A stretch of DNA of 25,623 nt, taken from an uncultured Sphingomonas sp. GTDB taxonomy: Bacteria > Pseudomonadota > Alphaproteobacteria > Sphingomonadales > Sphingomonadaceae. The stretch spans positions 1 through 25,623 of the forward strand of contig CAMLSA010000042.1 in assembly GCA_946482655.1 (NCBI GenBank), in the 5' to 3' direction. The position numbers and the translations under genes were made by a program. This document shows positions 14,584 to 22,801 of this stretch, in pieces (position 1 is the first letter of the stretch; every line of letters begins with the position of its first letter). The notes beneath the pieces were generated by a model. That model did not search any database. It saw nothing but the letters and a program-made list of their open reading frames with translations, and was not told the origin of the DNA.

Positions 14584-16245
14584 ATGAAATTCACCGTTGC
14601 CGCGCTGCTCGCCGCTTTCTCGCTGCTCGCGCCACCCGTCGCGCTCCAGGCACAACAAGACGATATGCCGGTCTTCACCCCCGAGCGGGTCGAGGCGACG
14701 GTGCGCTTCCTGTCGGATGACCTGCTGGAGGGCCGCGACACCGGCAGCACCGGCCACGAGATCGCCGCCCGCTATGTCGCCAGCCGCTTCGCCGAGCTGG
14801 GCCTGAAGCCGGCCGGCGACGAGGGCAGCTATTTCCAGCGCGTCACCCTGCAACAGACCGATCCGGCCGCAAATCCGGGTTCGATCACCGTCAGCGGGCC
14901 AGGCGGCACGGTGCGGAGCTGGAAACATGCCACCGACGTGCTCGTCGGGGTGAGCGCCAACGAGCCGCATCTCGACGTCTCCGCCCCACTGGTCTTCGTC
15001 GGCTATGGTATCGAGAATAGCAGGCTCGGCATCAACGATTATGCCGGACTGGACGTGAAGGGGAAGATCGTCGTCGCTCTGCGCGGCTTTCCGAAGGGCC
15101 TGCCGAGCGAGGCCGCCGCGCACCTCGCCGCGACCAAGGCCCGGGCCGCCGACAAACATGGGGCGATCGCGATCATGTCGGTGGGCACGATCCTGTCGAT
15201 GAAGACGCGCCCTTGGCAACGGATGGTCAACTTCGCCGACGAGCCGAGTTTCGCCTGGGTCCGCGCCGACGGCAAGACATTCGACGAAGCGCCGAATATC
15301 CGCGTCACCGCCGCGCTCAACGAGCCGGCAGCACAGGCGGTGTTCGCGGGCGCGCGGCGGACGCTGGAGGCGATCCGCGCGGTTGCCGAGAAGCCGGGCG
15401 GGCGTCCGAAGGGGTTCGCGCTCGAGACGCGTGTCCGCATCCAGAGCGAGAGCATCACCAAGCGGGTGACCAGCCCCAATGTCGTCGCGATCCTGCCGGG
15501 CTCGGATGCGAAGCTTGGGCAAGAATATGTCGTCCTCTCGGCCCATCTCGACCATATAGGCGTCAGGCCCGCCACGGCGGAAGACAAGCCCGGCACCGAC
15601 CGGATCAACAATGGCGCGCTCGACAATGCCGCCGGCGTCGCTACGATGCTCGAAGTCGCCCGCGCCAGCGCGGCGGCGCCCGATCGTCCGCGCCGCTCGC
15701 TGATCTTCATCGCCACCACCGGAGAGGAAAAGGGGCTGCTCGGCGCCGATTATTATGCGCGCCATCCCTCGGTGCCGATCAAGGCGATCGTCGGCAATGT
15801 CGATCTCGACATGCCGGTTCTGCTCTACCGCTTCACCGATCTCACCGCGTTCGGCGCGGAGCATTCCACCCTCGGCCCGATCGTCGCCAAGGCGGTCGCC
15901 CCGATGGGGATCGGGCTGTCGCCCGATCCGATGCCGCAGGAGAGCATCTTCGTCCGCTCGGACCATTACATGTTCGTCAAGCAGGGCGTGCCCGCGGTGT
16001 TCCTCGCGACCGGCTTCGCCAATGGCGGCGAGGAGCATTGGGGCCATTTCCTCGGCGGCGCCTATCACCATTCCGACGACGACATCAACCAGAAGATCGA
16101 CTGGGAGTCGGGCGCGCGCTTCGCCGAGGCGAACTACCGTGTCATACGCGCGATCGCCGACGCCGACACCCCGCCGCTGTGGTATGAGAAGGACTTCTTC
16201 GGAGACAGCTTCGCGCCCAACGCGCCCAAGGCGCCGAGGCCGTAG
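14584..16245 (+). CDS. Secreted M28-family zinc metallopeptidase with PA domain
   Basis: A 553-residue exported peptidase, probably periplasmic. The N-terminus is a signal peptide (Lys2, hydrophobic 5-20, likely cleavage after LQA near residue 23). A PA-type insert lies at about 120-270 (PLVFVGYGIENS, GLDVKGKIVVALRG). The M28 catalytic domain has SAHLDHIG (His321), NGALDNAAG (Asp347, bridging), TTGEEKGLLG (Glu381 base, Glu382 ligand), GNVDLDMP (Asp407) and AYHHSDDD (His495), so the two-zinc site is complete. The likely activity is an aminopeptidase, substrate unknown. AGAGG at 14573-14577, six bases before the ATG, supports the start. A weak TCGACA/TAGGTT pair (about 14526-14553) could be its promoter. 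It is separated from metW by 110 bases and its end is 15 bases from the convergent DUF1467 stop, with no obvious terminator between. Confidence 0.93.
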   Translation: MKFTVAALLAAFSLLAPPVALQAQQDDMPVFTPERVEATVRFLSDDLLEGRDTGSTGHEIAARYVASRFAELGLKPAGDEGSYFQRVTLQQTDPAANPGSITVSGPGGTVRSWKHATDVLVGVSANEPHLDVSAPLVFVGYGIENSRLGINDYAGLDVKGKIVVALRGFPKGLPSEAAAHLAATKARAADKHGAIAIMSVGTILSMKTRPWQRMVNFADEPSFAWVRADGKTFDEAPNIRVTAALNEPAAQAVFAGARRTLEAIRAVAEKPGGRPKGFALETRVRIQSESITKRVTSPNVVAILPGSDAKLGQEYVVLSAHLDHIGVRPATAEDKPGTDRINNGALDNAAGVATMLEVARASAAAPDRPRRSLIFIATTGEEKGLLGADYYARHPSVPIKAIVGNVDLDMPVLLYRFTDLTAFGAEHSTLGPIVAKAVAPMGIGLSPDPMPQESIFVRSDHYMFVKQGVPAVFLATGFANGGEEHWGHFLGGAYHHSDDDINQKIDWESGARFAEANYRVIRAIADADTPPLWYEKDFFGDSFAPNAPKAPRP

Positions 16246-16260
16246 CCGGCACGGGTATTC

Positions 16261-16530
16261 CTATCGCCCCCTGAACCTCGTCAAATCGAAAAAATCTGCG
16301 GTGATCCAGCCGTTCACATAGTTCACATAATAGAACAGGAACGCGACCGCCGAGACGATCGTCGTCCAGAGCACGGTCCGCCAGACCGAGAAGCGCGGCG
16401 TCGCGCTCTCGGCCTGGCCGGGCACATATTCCTCGGGCTCCATGCCGGAGCGCAGCCGGAAGGGCAGCACCAGGAACAGACAGCCCCACCAGAACAGGAC
16501 GTAGATCGCAAGGATCGAGCTGAACTTCAT
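16261..16530 (-). CDS. DUF1467 family small membrane protein
   Basis: An 89-residue protein with two transmembrane helices: residues about 3-23 (FSSILAIYVLFWWGCLFLVL) and about 55-75 (TIVSAVAFLFYYVNYV). Between them lie RLRSGMEPEEYVPGQAESAP-type polar residues, the usual DUF1467 middle (the charged loop with 'PGqa.sAP'). The ATG at 16530 is chosen over one at 16536 because GTGGA then falls at a normal ribosome-site distance and the family starts MKxxS. The gene follows rnj by 27 bases in the same direction. Its function is unknown; the position after rnj in sphingomonads is a recurring association by my recollection. Confidence 0.85.
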   Translation of the reverse strand: MKFSSILAIYVLFWWGCLFLVLPFRLRSGMEPEEYVPGQAESATPRFSVWRTVLWTTIVSAVAFLFYYVNYVNGWITADFFDLTRFRGR

Positions 16531-16557
16531 GCCCATTCCACGAATGACTTAGCCATC

Positions 16558-18210
16558 TTACACCCTGATCACCGATACCTCGACGACCGGCTTCTTGCCG
16601 GTCCAGGCGGTCGCACGGCGGCGAACCGCGAGGCGGATAGCCTCCTTGAGCTTGGCCTCGTCCCCAAGGGCCTTGCCGCCGCCCTTTGCCGCCGCTTCGG
16701 CCGCGGCGAGGCAGGCATCGTCTATAAAGTCCTCGCGATCCTCCTCGACCGGCAATCCCTGGAGCAGGATCGCGGGCTCGCCCTTCAGCCGCCCCCTGTC
16801 GTCGAGCGCGACGGTCACGCCGATCATCCCGTAGAGGCTGACGCGCCGCCGTTCGTTGATCGTCGATCCGTCGGCGGGAAGAATCACGTCCCCGTCCAGC
16901 ACCAGCCGGCCGACCCGCTCATGGCCGATCACGCGCGGCCCGTCCGGGGCGAGCCGCACCACGGTGCCATTCGACTGCACGATCCCGCGCGGGACCCCCA
17001 GCCCCTCGGCGAAGCGCGCCTGCTCTGCCATGTGACGCAGCTCGCCATGGACCGGCAGGATGATCTCGGGCCGGATCCACTGATACATCAGCTTGAGATC
17101 CGGCCGCCCCGGATGGCCCGAGACATGGACCTCGGCCTGCCGCTCGGTGACCATCCCGATCCCCTTGGCGGCGAGCGCATTCTGTATCCGGCCGATCGCC
17201 AGCTCGTTGCCGGGGATCTGCTTCGACGAGAACACCACCGTGTCACCTTCCGAAAGCTTGATCGGATGGCTGTCGAAGGCGATCCGCGCGAGCGCCGCGC
17301 GCGACTCGCCCTGCCCGCCGGTCGCGATGATCATGACTTCGCGCCGGGGCAGCTTCATCGCCTCATCGACGTCGATCGTCGGCGGAAAGTCTTTCAGATA
17401 GCCGCTCGCCTTGGCGACGCGGATGATCCTGTCGAGCGAACGGCCGGCGACGCAGAGCTTGCGCCCGGTGTCGTTCGCGACCTCGCCCAGCGTCTGCAGC
17501 CGCGCCGCGTTCGAGGCGAAGGTGGTGACGAGCACCCGCGCCTCGCAGGCGCCGATTACCTCGTCGAGGCCCTTGCGGACGTCGGTTTCCGAACCCGCCG
17601 CTTCCTCGTTGAAGACATTGGTCGAATCGCAGACCAGGGCAAGGATGCCCTTGTCGCCGATCGCGGTCAGCTCCTCGGCGGTCGAGGGGACGCCGAGCAG
17701 CGGCGTTTCGTCGACCTTCCAGTCGCCGGTGTGGAAGATCCGGCCATAGGGCGTCTCGATCAGCAGCGCATTGCCTTCGGGGATCGAGTGGGCGAGCGGC
17801 ACATAGGTGAAACCGAACGGCCCGAGCTGGAAGCTGCCCTCATTGTCGATGATGTTGAGCTCGACCTTGTCGGCGATGCCCTCTTCCTCGAGCTTGAGCC
17901 TGATCAGCTCCGCGGTGAACGGGGTCGCGTAGAGCGGCACGCCGAGATCGGTGGCGAGATATGGGATCGCGCCGATATGGTCCTCATGGCCGTGCGTCAG
18001 CACCACTCCGACCAGATCGTCGAGATGCTCCTCGATGAAGGCGAGATCGGGCAGGATCAGATCGACGCCCGGATAGCCGGGATCGGCGAAGGTGAGGCCG
18101 AGATCGACCATGACCCATTTACCTTGGGTGCCGTAGAGATTGACGTTCATCCCGATCTCCCCGGAGCCGCCAAGCGCCAGGAAGAGCAGTTCATTACCAG
18201 GTTTCGTCAC
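16558..18210 (-). CDS. rnj: Ribonuclease J
   Basis: A 550-residue metallo-beta-lactamase/beta-CASP ribonuclease with 5'-to-3' exonuclease and probably endonuclease activity, acting in rRNA maturation and mRNA decay. Seen: the zinc motif THGHEDHIGAIPY (His73, His75, Asp77, His78), IFHTGDWKVDETP with further ligands, the beta-CASP region with ATGGQGESRAALARIA and SSKQIPGNE, and the HVSGHPGRPDLKLMYQWIRPE and LPVHGELRHM segments typical of RNase J. The C-terminal ~100 residues form the usual tail domain. The start is a GTG at 18210, where the family begins (ELLFLALGGSGEIGMN at 7-22); the ribosome site is weak (GGAC about 11 bases upstream). It follows coaX by 21 bases. The long plus-strand frame over this region is shadow. 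Confidence 0.95.
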   Translation of the reverse strand: MTKPGNELLFLALGGSGEIGMNVNLYGTQGKWVMVDLGLTFADPGYPGVDLILPDLAFIEEHLDDLVGVVLTHGHEDHIGAIPYLATDLGVPLYATPFTAELIRLKLEEEGIADKVELNIIDNEGSFQLGPFGFTYVPLAHSIPEGNALLIETPYGRIFHTGDWKVDETPLLGVPSTAEELTAIGDKGILALVCDSTNVFNEEAAGSETDVRKGLDEVIGACEARVLVTTFASNAARLQTLGEVANDTGRKLCVAGRSLDRIIRVAKASGYLKDFPPTIDVDEAMKLPRREVMIIATGGQGESRAALARIAFDSHPIKLSEGDTVVFSSKQIPGNELAIGRIQNALAAKGIGMVTERQAEVHVSGHPGRPDLKLMYQWIRPEIILPVHGELRHMAEQARFAEGLGVPRGIVQSNGTVVRLAPDGPRVIGHERVGRLVLDGDVILPADGSTINERRRVSLYGMIGVTVALDDRGRLKGEPAILLQGLPVEEDREDFIDDACLAAAEAAAKGGGKALGDEAKLKEAIRLAVRRRATAWTGKKPVVEVSVIRV

Positions 18211-18231
18211 GTAATTATTTGTCCAATTCTG

Positions 18232-19014
18232 CTACTTTTTGCCTTGACGGCGCTCATACAAAATGGCGAGCCCCTGGATCGTGAGATCGGGCTCGATCGC
18301 ATCGAACACCTTGCTGTGGCGTTCGAACAGCGTGGCCAGGCCGCCGGTGGCGATTACCTTGGCCGGGCGGCCCACCTCCCCCTTCATGCGCGCGACCAGG
18401 CCCTCGATCATCGCGACATAGCCGAAATAGATGCCGATCAGCATCTGGTCCTGCGTGGTCCGGCCGATCACGCTCGCGCTGGCCGGCGCCTCGATCGCGA
18501 TGCGGGGCAGCTTGGCCGCCGCTGCGACCAGCGCATCGAGGGACAGGTTGATCCCCGGCGCGATGATGCCGCCCTTATAGGCCCCCGTATAGTCGACGAT
18601 GTCGAAGGTCGTCGCCGTGCCGAAATCGATCACGATCAGATCGTTCGGATAGAGCTTGTGCGCCGCGATCACGTTGACCGCGCGATCTGCGCCGACATTC
18701 TGCGGCTCGTCGACATCGAGGGTGATCCCCCATTCCACCGGGACACGTCCCGCAATCAGGGCATCGACTCCGAAATATTTCTGCGCGAGCACCTCCAGAT
18801 TGTGGAGCGCGCGCGGCACCACCGTGGCGATGATCACCGCGTCGATGGCCGACCTGTCATAGCCTTCAAGGCTGAGCAGCTGGTGGAGCCAGACCGCATA
18901 TTCATCGGCGGTACGGCGCGCGTCGGTCGCAATTCGCCACCGCGCCTTGATTGCGCCGCCGTCGAGCAGCGCGAAGACGATATTGGTATTCCCCGCGTCG
19001 ATCGCAAGCAGCAT
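18232..19014 (-). CDS. coaX: Type III pantothenate kinase
   Basis: A 260-residue ASKHA-fold kinase that phosphorylates pantothenate, the first step of coenzyme A synthesis. Seen: the ATP phosphate loop [13 protein letters not shown] (4-16), [11 protein letters not shown] (pantothenate and dimer site), [11 protein letters not shown] (phosphate 2 motif), [15 protein letters not shown], and VIATGGLA near the C-terminus. Type III kinases need a monovalent cation and are not feedback-inhibited by CoA. The ATG at 19014 is chosen because the family starts with MLLxIDxGNTN; the frame extends to 19185 antisense-free but overlapping birA. It follows birA by 28 bases, an arrangement in which the two cofactor genes are commonly paired. 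Confidence 0.95.
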   Translation of the reverse strand: MLLAIDAGNTNIVFALLDGGAIKARWRIATDARRTADEYAVWLHQLLSLEGYDRSAIDAVIIATVVPRALHNLEVLAQKYFGVDALIAGRVPVEWGITLDVDEPQNVGADRAVNVIAAHKLYPNDLIVIDFGTATTFDIVDYTGAYKGGIIAPGINLSLDALVAAAAKLPRIAIEAPASASVIGRTTQDQMLIGIYFGYVAMIEGLVARMKGEVGRPAKVIATGGLATLFERHSKVFDAIEPDLTIQGLAILYERRQGKK

Positions 19015-19042
19015 GGTCGCTCGAGTCCCTTTTCCGGCGGCG

Positions 19043-19753
19043 CTATAGCAGGAATATATCGCCCGCGTGCACGATATGCACATGCCCATCGGGCGTTTTG
19101 AGGCGAAGGGCTCCATCCGCCTCGAGACCGTCATAAAGTCCGTCGAGCGCCCCCTTCGACATGCGAACGCTGAGCGCGGTGCCAAGCGGGTGAGCCCGCG
19201 TCTGCCAGCGGGTCAGCACTGTGCCAAGTCCCTCGCTGCGCCAGCGCGTTAGCCAGCCGGCGAAGCTCGCCGCCAGCTCCTCGGCAAAATCCGCCGGATC
19301 GGGCGCGACAAGCCCGAGTGCGGCGAGGCTGGTTGCCGGCCGGTCGATATTCTCCGGATGGTGCGCGAGATTGACGCCGATGCCGACCACCACCACCGCG
19401 TCCTCGATTCCTTCGAGCAAGATCCCCGCGATCTTGGCACCGTCGGCGAGCAGGTCGTTGGGCCATTTGATCATCAGCCGATCGGGGATTAGCCAACCCT
19501 GGAGCAGCTGATCGAGCGCCACCGCCGCGACGAGCGCGAGGCTCGGCGCGAGCGGATCGCCGGGGCGTCGGCGCACCAGCGTGCTCGCATATAGGTTGCC
19601 CGGCGGCGAAACCCATGGCCGCCCCTGCCGCCCGCGCCCGCCCGCCTGGGTGGTGGCGCGCAGCCACATGCCCTCGGCTGCCCCCTGGCGGGCGAGTGCC
19701 GCCATGTCGTCGTTGGTGGACATGGTGGCGGGGATGTGACGGATGAGCGACAT
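19043..19753 (-). CDS. birA: Biotin--[acetyl-CoA-carboxylase] ligase
   Basis: A 236-residue biotin protein ligase that attaches biotin to acetyl-CoA carboxylase and other carboxylases. Seen: the substrate segment PATMSTNDD (8-16), the biotinyl-AMP loop [10 protein letters not shown] (38-47), SPPGNLYAS (49-57), IKWPNDLL (95-102), KIAGILLEG and VVVGIGVNL. There is no N-terminal winged helix, so it is a monofunctional ligase and not a bio operon repressor. The start at 19753 has an excellent ribosome site (GGAAGGA), which rules out the ATG at 19774. It lies 66 bases after nuoN and 28 before coaX, and is probably read through from the nuo operon. Confidence 0.94.
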   Translation of the reverse strand: MSLIRHIPATMSTNDDMAALARQGAAEGMWLRATTQAGGRGRQGRPWVSPPGNLYASTLVRRRPGDPLAPSLALVAAVALDQLLQGWLIPDRLMIKWPNDLLADGAKIAGILLEGIEDAVVVVGIGVNLAHHPENIDRPATSLAALGLVAPDPADFAEELAASFAGWLTRWRSEGLGTVLTRWQTRAHPLGTALSVRMSKGALDGLYDGLEADGALRLKTPDGHVHIVHAGDIFLL

Positions 19754-19819
19754 CAATTCCTTCCCGGAACGCACCTTCGGCGGCCCCCCCTCTCCGGGGA
19801 GGGAAGGAAACCAGGACAG

Positions 19820-21259
19820 TCAGAACAGCGAATGCGCCGCCGCCAGGCTCGCGGTGTCGAGCAGCGGGATCGCGAGATAACCGAGCGGCGAGACCGCCAG
19901 GGCTGACAGCGCGATCAGTCCGCCTTCGAGCTTCGATGCCGCGGGGGCATATTCGGGCGCCGGCTCGTCGAAATACATCGTCTTGACGATCTTCAGATAA
20001 TAAAAGGCGCCGATCACGGACGTAGCGATGCCGATCATCGCCAGAGGCCAGAAGCCCTCCCGCACCAGCGCATCGAAAACCAGGAATTTCGGCCAGAAAC
20101 CGAACAGCGGCGGGATGCCGGCGAGGCTGAACATGAAGATGGCGAGCGCCGCCGCGAGGCCGGGCCGGGAGCGTGACAGCCCGGACAGGCTGGCGATCGT
20201 CTCGACCGGCTCGCCCTCCGCCCCGCGCATCTGCAGAACGCATAGGAAGCTGCCGAGCGTCATCGCGATATAGACCGCCATGTAGGTCATCGTCGCGGCG
20301 ACGCCCGCGGGAGTACCGGCCGCCAGGCCGAACAAGGCGAAGCCGACATTGTTGATCGATGAATAGGCGAGCAGCCGCTTGATATTGCTCTGCCCGATCG
20401 CGGCAACCCCGCCAAGGATCGTCGATGCGAGTGCCGAGAAGATCACGATCTGCCGCCAGGCATCGGTGCCCGAGCCCATCGCGTCGACCGAGACGCGCAT
20501 CAGCAGCGCCATGCCCGCGACCTTGGGCGCAGAGGCGAAGAAGGCGGTAACCGGCGTCGGCGCGCCCTCATAGACGTCTGGGGTCCACATGTGGAACGGA
20601 ACGGCCGCGATCTTGAAGGCGAGGCCGGCGAGGATGAACACCATGCCGAACAGCTGGCCGGTGGTGATCCCCCGGGAAAGAGCATCCGAGATGCCCGCGA
20701 ACAAGGTGGTGCCGGTAAAGCCGTAGAGCAGCGATATGCCGTAGAGCAGGATCCCGCTCGCCAGCGCACCGAGCACGAAATATTTGAGGCCCGCCTCGGC
20801 CGAGCGCGTGTCGCGGCGCATGAAGCTCGCCAGCACATAAGCCGAGAGCGACTGCAGCTCGAGCCCGACATAGAGGGTCAGCAGGTCGGTCGCCGATACC
20901 ATCATACCCATGCCCACCGCCGAGAACAGGATCAGGATCGGATATTCGGCGCGCAGCTGCCCGGCCCGGCTGAAGAAACCCGGCGCGATGATCACCGAGA
21001 CCGCGGCGGCGATATAGATGAGCAGCTTGGCGAAGGCGGCGAAGCTGTCGGCGATGTAGAGTCCGTCGAAGCCGGGGCCACCGTTGCCGGCAGGGCCGAT
21101 CAGCGAAAAGCCGGCGGCGGCGAACAGCGCCACAGCACCCCAGCCGATCGCGCGGGTCAGCCCGTCACCGCCGAAGGCCGCGATCATGAGCAGCGCCATC
21201 GCGCCGATCGACAGGATCAGCTCGGGCATGGTGAGGGCGAGAGAGGCGGTGATCGGCAT
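19820..21259 (-). CDS. nuoN: NADH-quinone oxidoreductase subunit N
   Basis: A 479-residue, predicted 14-helix proton-pumping subunit of respiratory complex I in the inner membrane. Seen: the antiporter-family helices with VGLELQSLSAYVLASF (carrying the conserved Glu), LKYFVLGALASGILLYG, FKIAAVPFHMWTPDVYEGAP (Lys and the 'H.w.pDvyeg.p' motif), KRLLAYSSINNVGF and LAGIPPLFGFWPKF. The ATG at 21259 overlaps the nuoM stop (TGATG). It is the last nuo gene in the order nuoJ-K-L-M-N. Length is normal for the family. Confidence 0.97.
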   Translation of the reverse strand: MPITASLALTMPELILSIGAMALLMIAAFGGDGLTRAIGWGAVALFAAAGFSLIGPAGNGGPGFDGLYIADSFAAFAKLLIYIAAAVSVIIAPGFFSRAGQLRAEYPILILFSAVGMGMMVSATDLLTLYVGLELQSLSAYVLASFMRRDTRSAEAGLKYFVLGALASGILLYGISLLYGFTGTTLFAGISDALSRGITTGQLFGMVFILAGLAFKIAAVPFHMWTPDVYEGAPTPVTAFFASAPKVAGMALLMRVSVDAMGSGTDAWRQIVIFSALASTILGGVAAIGQSNIKRLLAYSSINNVGFALFGLAAGTPAGVAATMTYMAVYIAMTLGSFLCVLQMRGAEGEPVETIASLSGLSRSRPGLAAALAIFMFSLAGIPPLFGFWPKFLVFDALVREGFWPLAMIGIATSVIGAFYYLKIVKTMYFDEPAPEYAPAASKLEGGLIALSALAVSPLGYLAIPLLDTASLAAAHSLF

Positions 21260-22797
21260 CAGTGGTGCGCCTCCGCGCTGTGGGCAGAAGCTGGCGCGGC
21301 AGCTAGTTCGGCGTGGCCGATCGCGACCTTGGCATCACTCTCGGGCGCGCTGGGCGCGAGGCGGGCGAGGATCGCGCCGACATCGTTGCGCATCGGCGCG
21401 AGGAAGCTTTCGGGATAGATCCCCATCCACAGCACCGCGAGCGCGATCGGGACGAGCATCGCCACTTCGCGCGGGGTGAGATCGGGCATCGCCGCAGCAC
21501 CGGGCGTGCGCGCCGCGCCATAGCAGACCCGGGCATAGAGGTAGAGCATATAGGCCGCGCCAAGGATGATGCCGGTGGTCGCGACGAAGGCGACCCAGCT
21601 CGAAATCTTGTAAGCCCCGACCAGCGCCAGGAACTCGCCGACGAAATTGCTGGTGCCCGGAAGCGCCACCGACGCCATCGTGAACAGCATGAACAGCAGC
21701 GCATATTTGGGCATGTTGTTCGAGAGGCCGCCATAGCGCGCGATCTCGCGGCTGTGCAGCCGATCGTAGATCACGCCGACGCAAAGGAACAGCGCGCCCG
21801 ACACCAGGCCATGGCCCAGCATCACCATCAGCGCGCCCTCGATCCCCTGGCGGTTGAAGGCGAACAGGCCGATGGTGACAAAGGCCATGTGCGCGACCGA
21901 CGAATAGGCGATCAGCTTCTTCATATCCTCCTGGACCAGCGCGATCAGCGAGGTAGCGACGACCGCGACCATCGACAGCCCCATCACCAGCCACATCAGC
22001 TCGGCGCTGGCGACGGGGAACATCGGCAGCGAGAAGCGGACGAAGCCGTAGCCGCCCATCTTGAGCAGCACTCCAGCGAGGATCACCGAGCCCGCGGTCG
22101 GCGCCTGAACGTGCGCGTCGGGCAGCCAGGTATGCACCGGCCACATCGGCATCTTGACCGCGAAGCTGGCGAAGAAGGCGAGGAACAGCCAGGTCTGCGC
22201 ATCCGCCGGGAAGTCATAGGCCATCAGGGTCGGGATGTCGGTCGAGCCCGCCTCGTTCGCCATCCACAGCATCGCGATCAGCATCAGCACCGATCCGAGC
22301 AGCGTGTAGAGGAAGAATTTGTAGCTCGCGTAGATCCGGTCGGCGCCTCCCCAGATGCCGATGATCAGGTACATCGGGATCAGGCCAGCCTCGAAAAAGA
22401 TGTAGAAGAGGAACAGGTCCTGCGCCGCGAACACGCCGATCATCAGCGATTCCATGAGCAGGAAGGCGGCCATATATTCGGGCACGCGCTTCTCGATCGC
22501 CTCCCACGAGGCGGCGATGCAGATCGGCATCAGGAAGACCGACAGCACGATCAGCAGCAGCGCGATGCCATCGATGCCGAGCGCCCAGGCGAAGCGGCCG
22601 AACAGCGGGACATATTCGGTGAACTGCCATTGCGGGCCGCCGACCTCGTAGCCGGTCCACAGCAGGGCGCCGAGCAGCAGATCGATCAGCGTCGCGGCGA
22701 GCGCGATCCAGCGCGCGCCCTTGGCGTCGACGAACAGGCAGACCAGCGCCGCGGCGAGCGGCAGCGCGATCAACAGGGTAAGGATCGGGAAGCCCAT
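21259..22797 (-). CDS. nuoM: NADH-quinone oxidoreductase subunit M
   Basis: A 512-residue antiporter-like proton-pumping subunit of complex I. Seen: FFEAGLIPMYLIIGIWGG (helix 5 Glu), FFASFAVKMPMWPVHTWLPDAHVQAPTAGS (helix 7 Lys and the family motif, read as two parts), KKLIAYSSVAHMAF, and GHGLVSGALFLCVGVIYDR. The start at 22797 is four bases after the nuoL stop. The C-terminus beyond residue 490 is an alanine- and histidine-rich tail (HAELAAAPASAHSAEAHH), a typical short disordered end. The 590-residue plus-strand frame over nuoM and the end of nuoL is shadow. Confidence 0.97.
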   Translation of the reverse strand: MGFPILTLLIALPLAAALVCLFVDAKGARWIALAATLIDLLLGALLWTGYEVGGPQWQFTEYVPLFGRFAWALGIDGIALLLIVLSVFLMPICIAASWEAIEKRVPEYMAAFLLMESLMIGVFAAQDLFLFYIFFEAGLIPMYLIIGIWGGADRIYASYKFFLYTLLGSVLMLIAMLWMANEAGSTDIPTLMAYDFPADAQTWLFLAFFASFAVKMPMWPVHTWLPDAHVQAPTAGSVILAGVLLKMGGYGFVRFSLPMFPVASAELMWLVMGLSMVAVVATSLIALVQEDMKKLIAYSSVAHMAFVTIGLFAFNRQGIEGALMVMLGHGLVSGALFLCVGVIYDRLHSREIARYGGLSNNMPKYALLFMLFTMASVALPGTSNFVGEFLALVGAYKISSWVAFVATTGIILGAAYMLYLYARVCYGAARTPGAAAMPDLTPREVAMLVPIALAVLWMGIYPESFLAPMRNDVGAILARLAPSAPESDAKVAIGHAELAAAPASAHSAEAHH

Positions 22798-22801
22798 CGC
22801 G

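Noticed and set aside
14326..16071. 581-residue minus-strand open frame over metW and the M28 peptidase
   Set aside because: Antisense to a gene with a complete zinc site and signal peptide; composition is shadow-like.
16921..19101. 726-residue plus-strand open frame over rnj and coaX
   Set aside because: It is antisense to two clearly recognisable genes, is rich in Arg, Asp and His, and shows no domain; typical long antisense frame of high-GC DNA.
19788..19803. CCCTC/GAGGG hairpin between nuoN and birA
   Set aside because: Only five base pairs in a GC-rich tract without a T-run; may be a common repeat fragment, too weak to call as a terminator.
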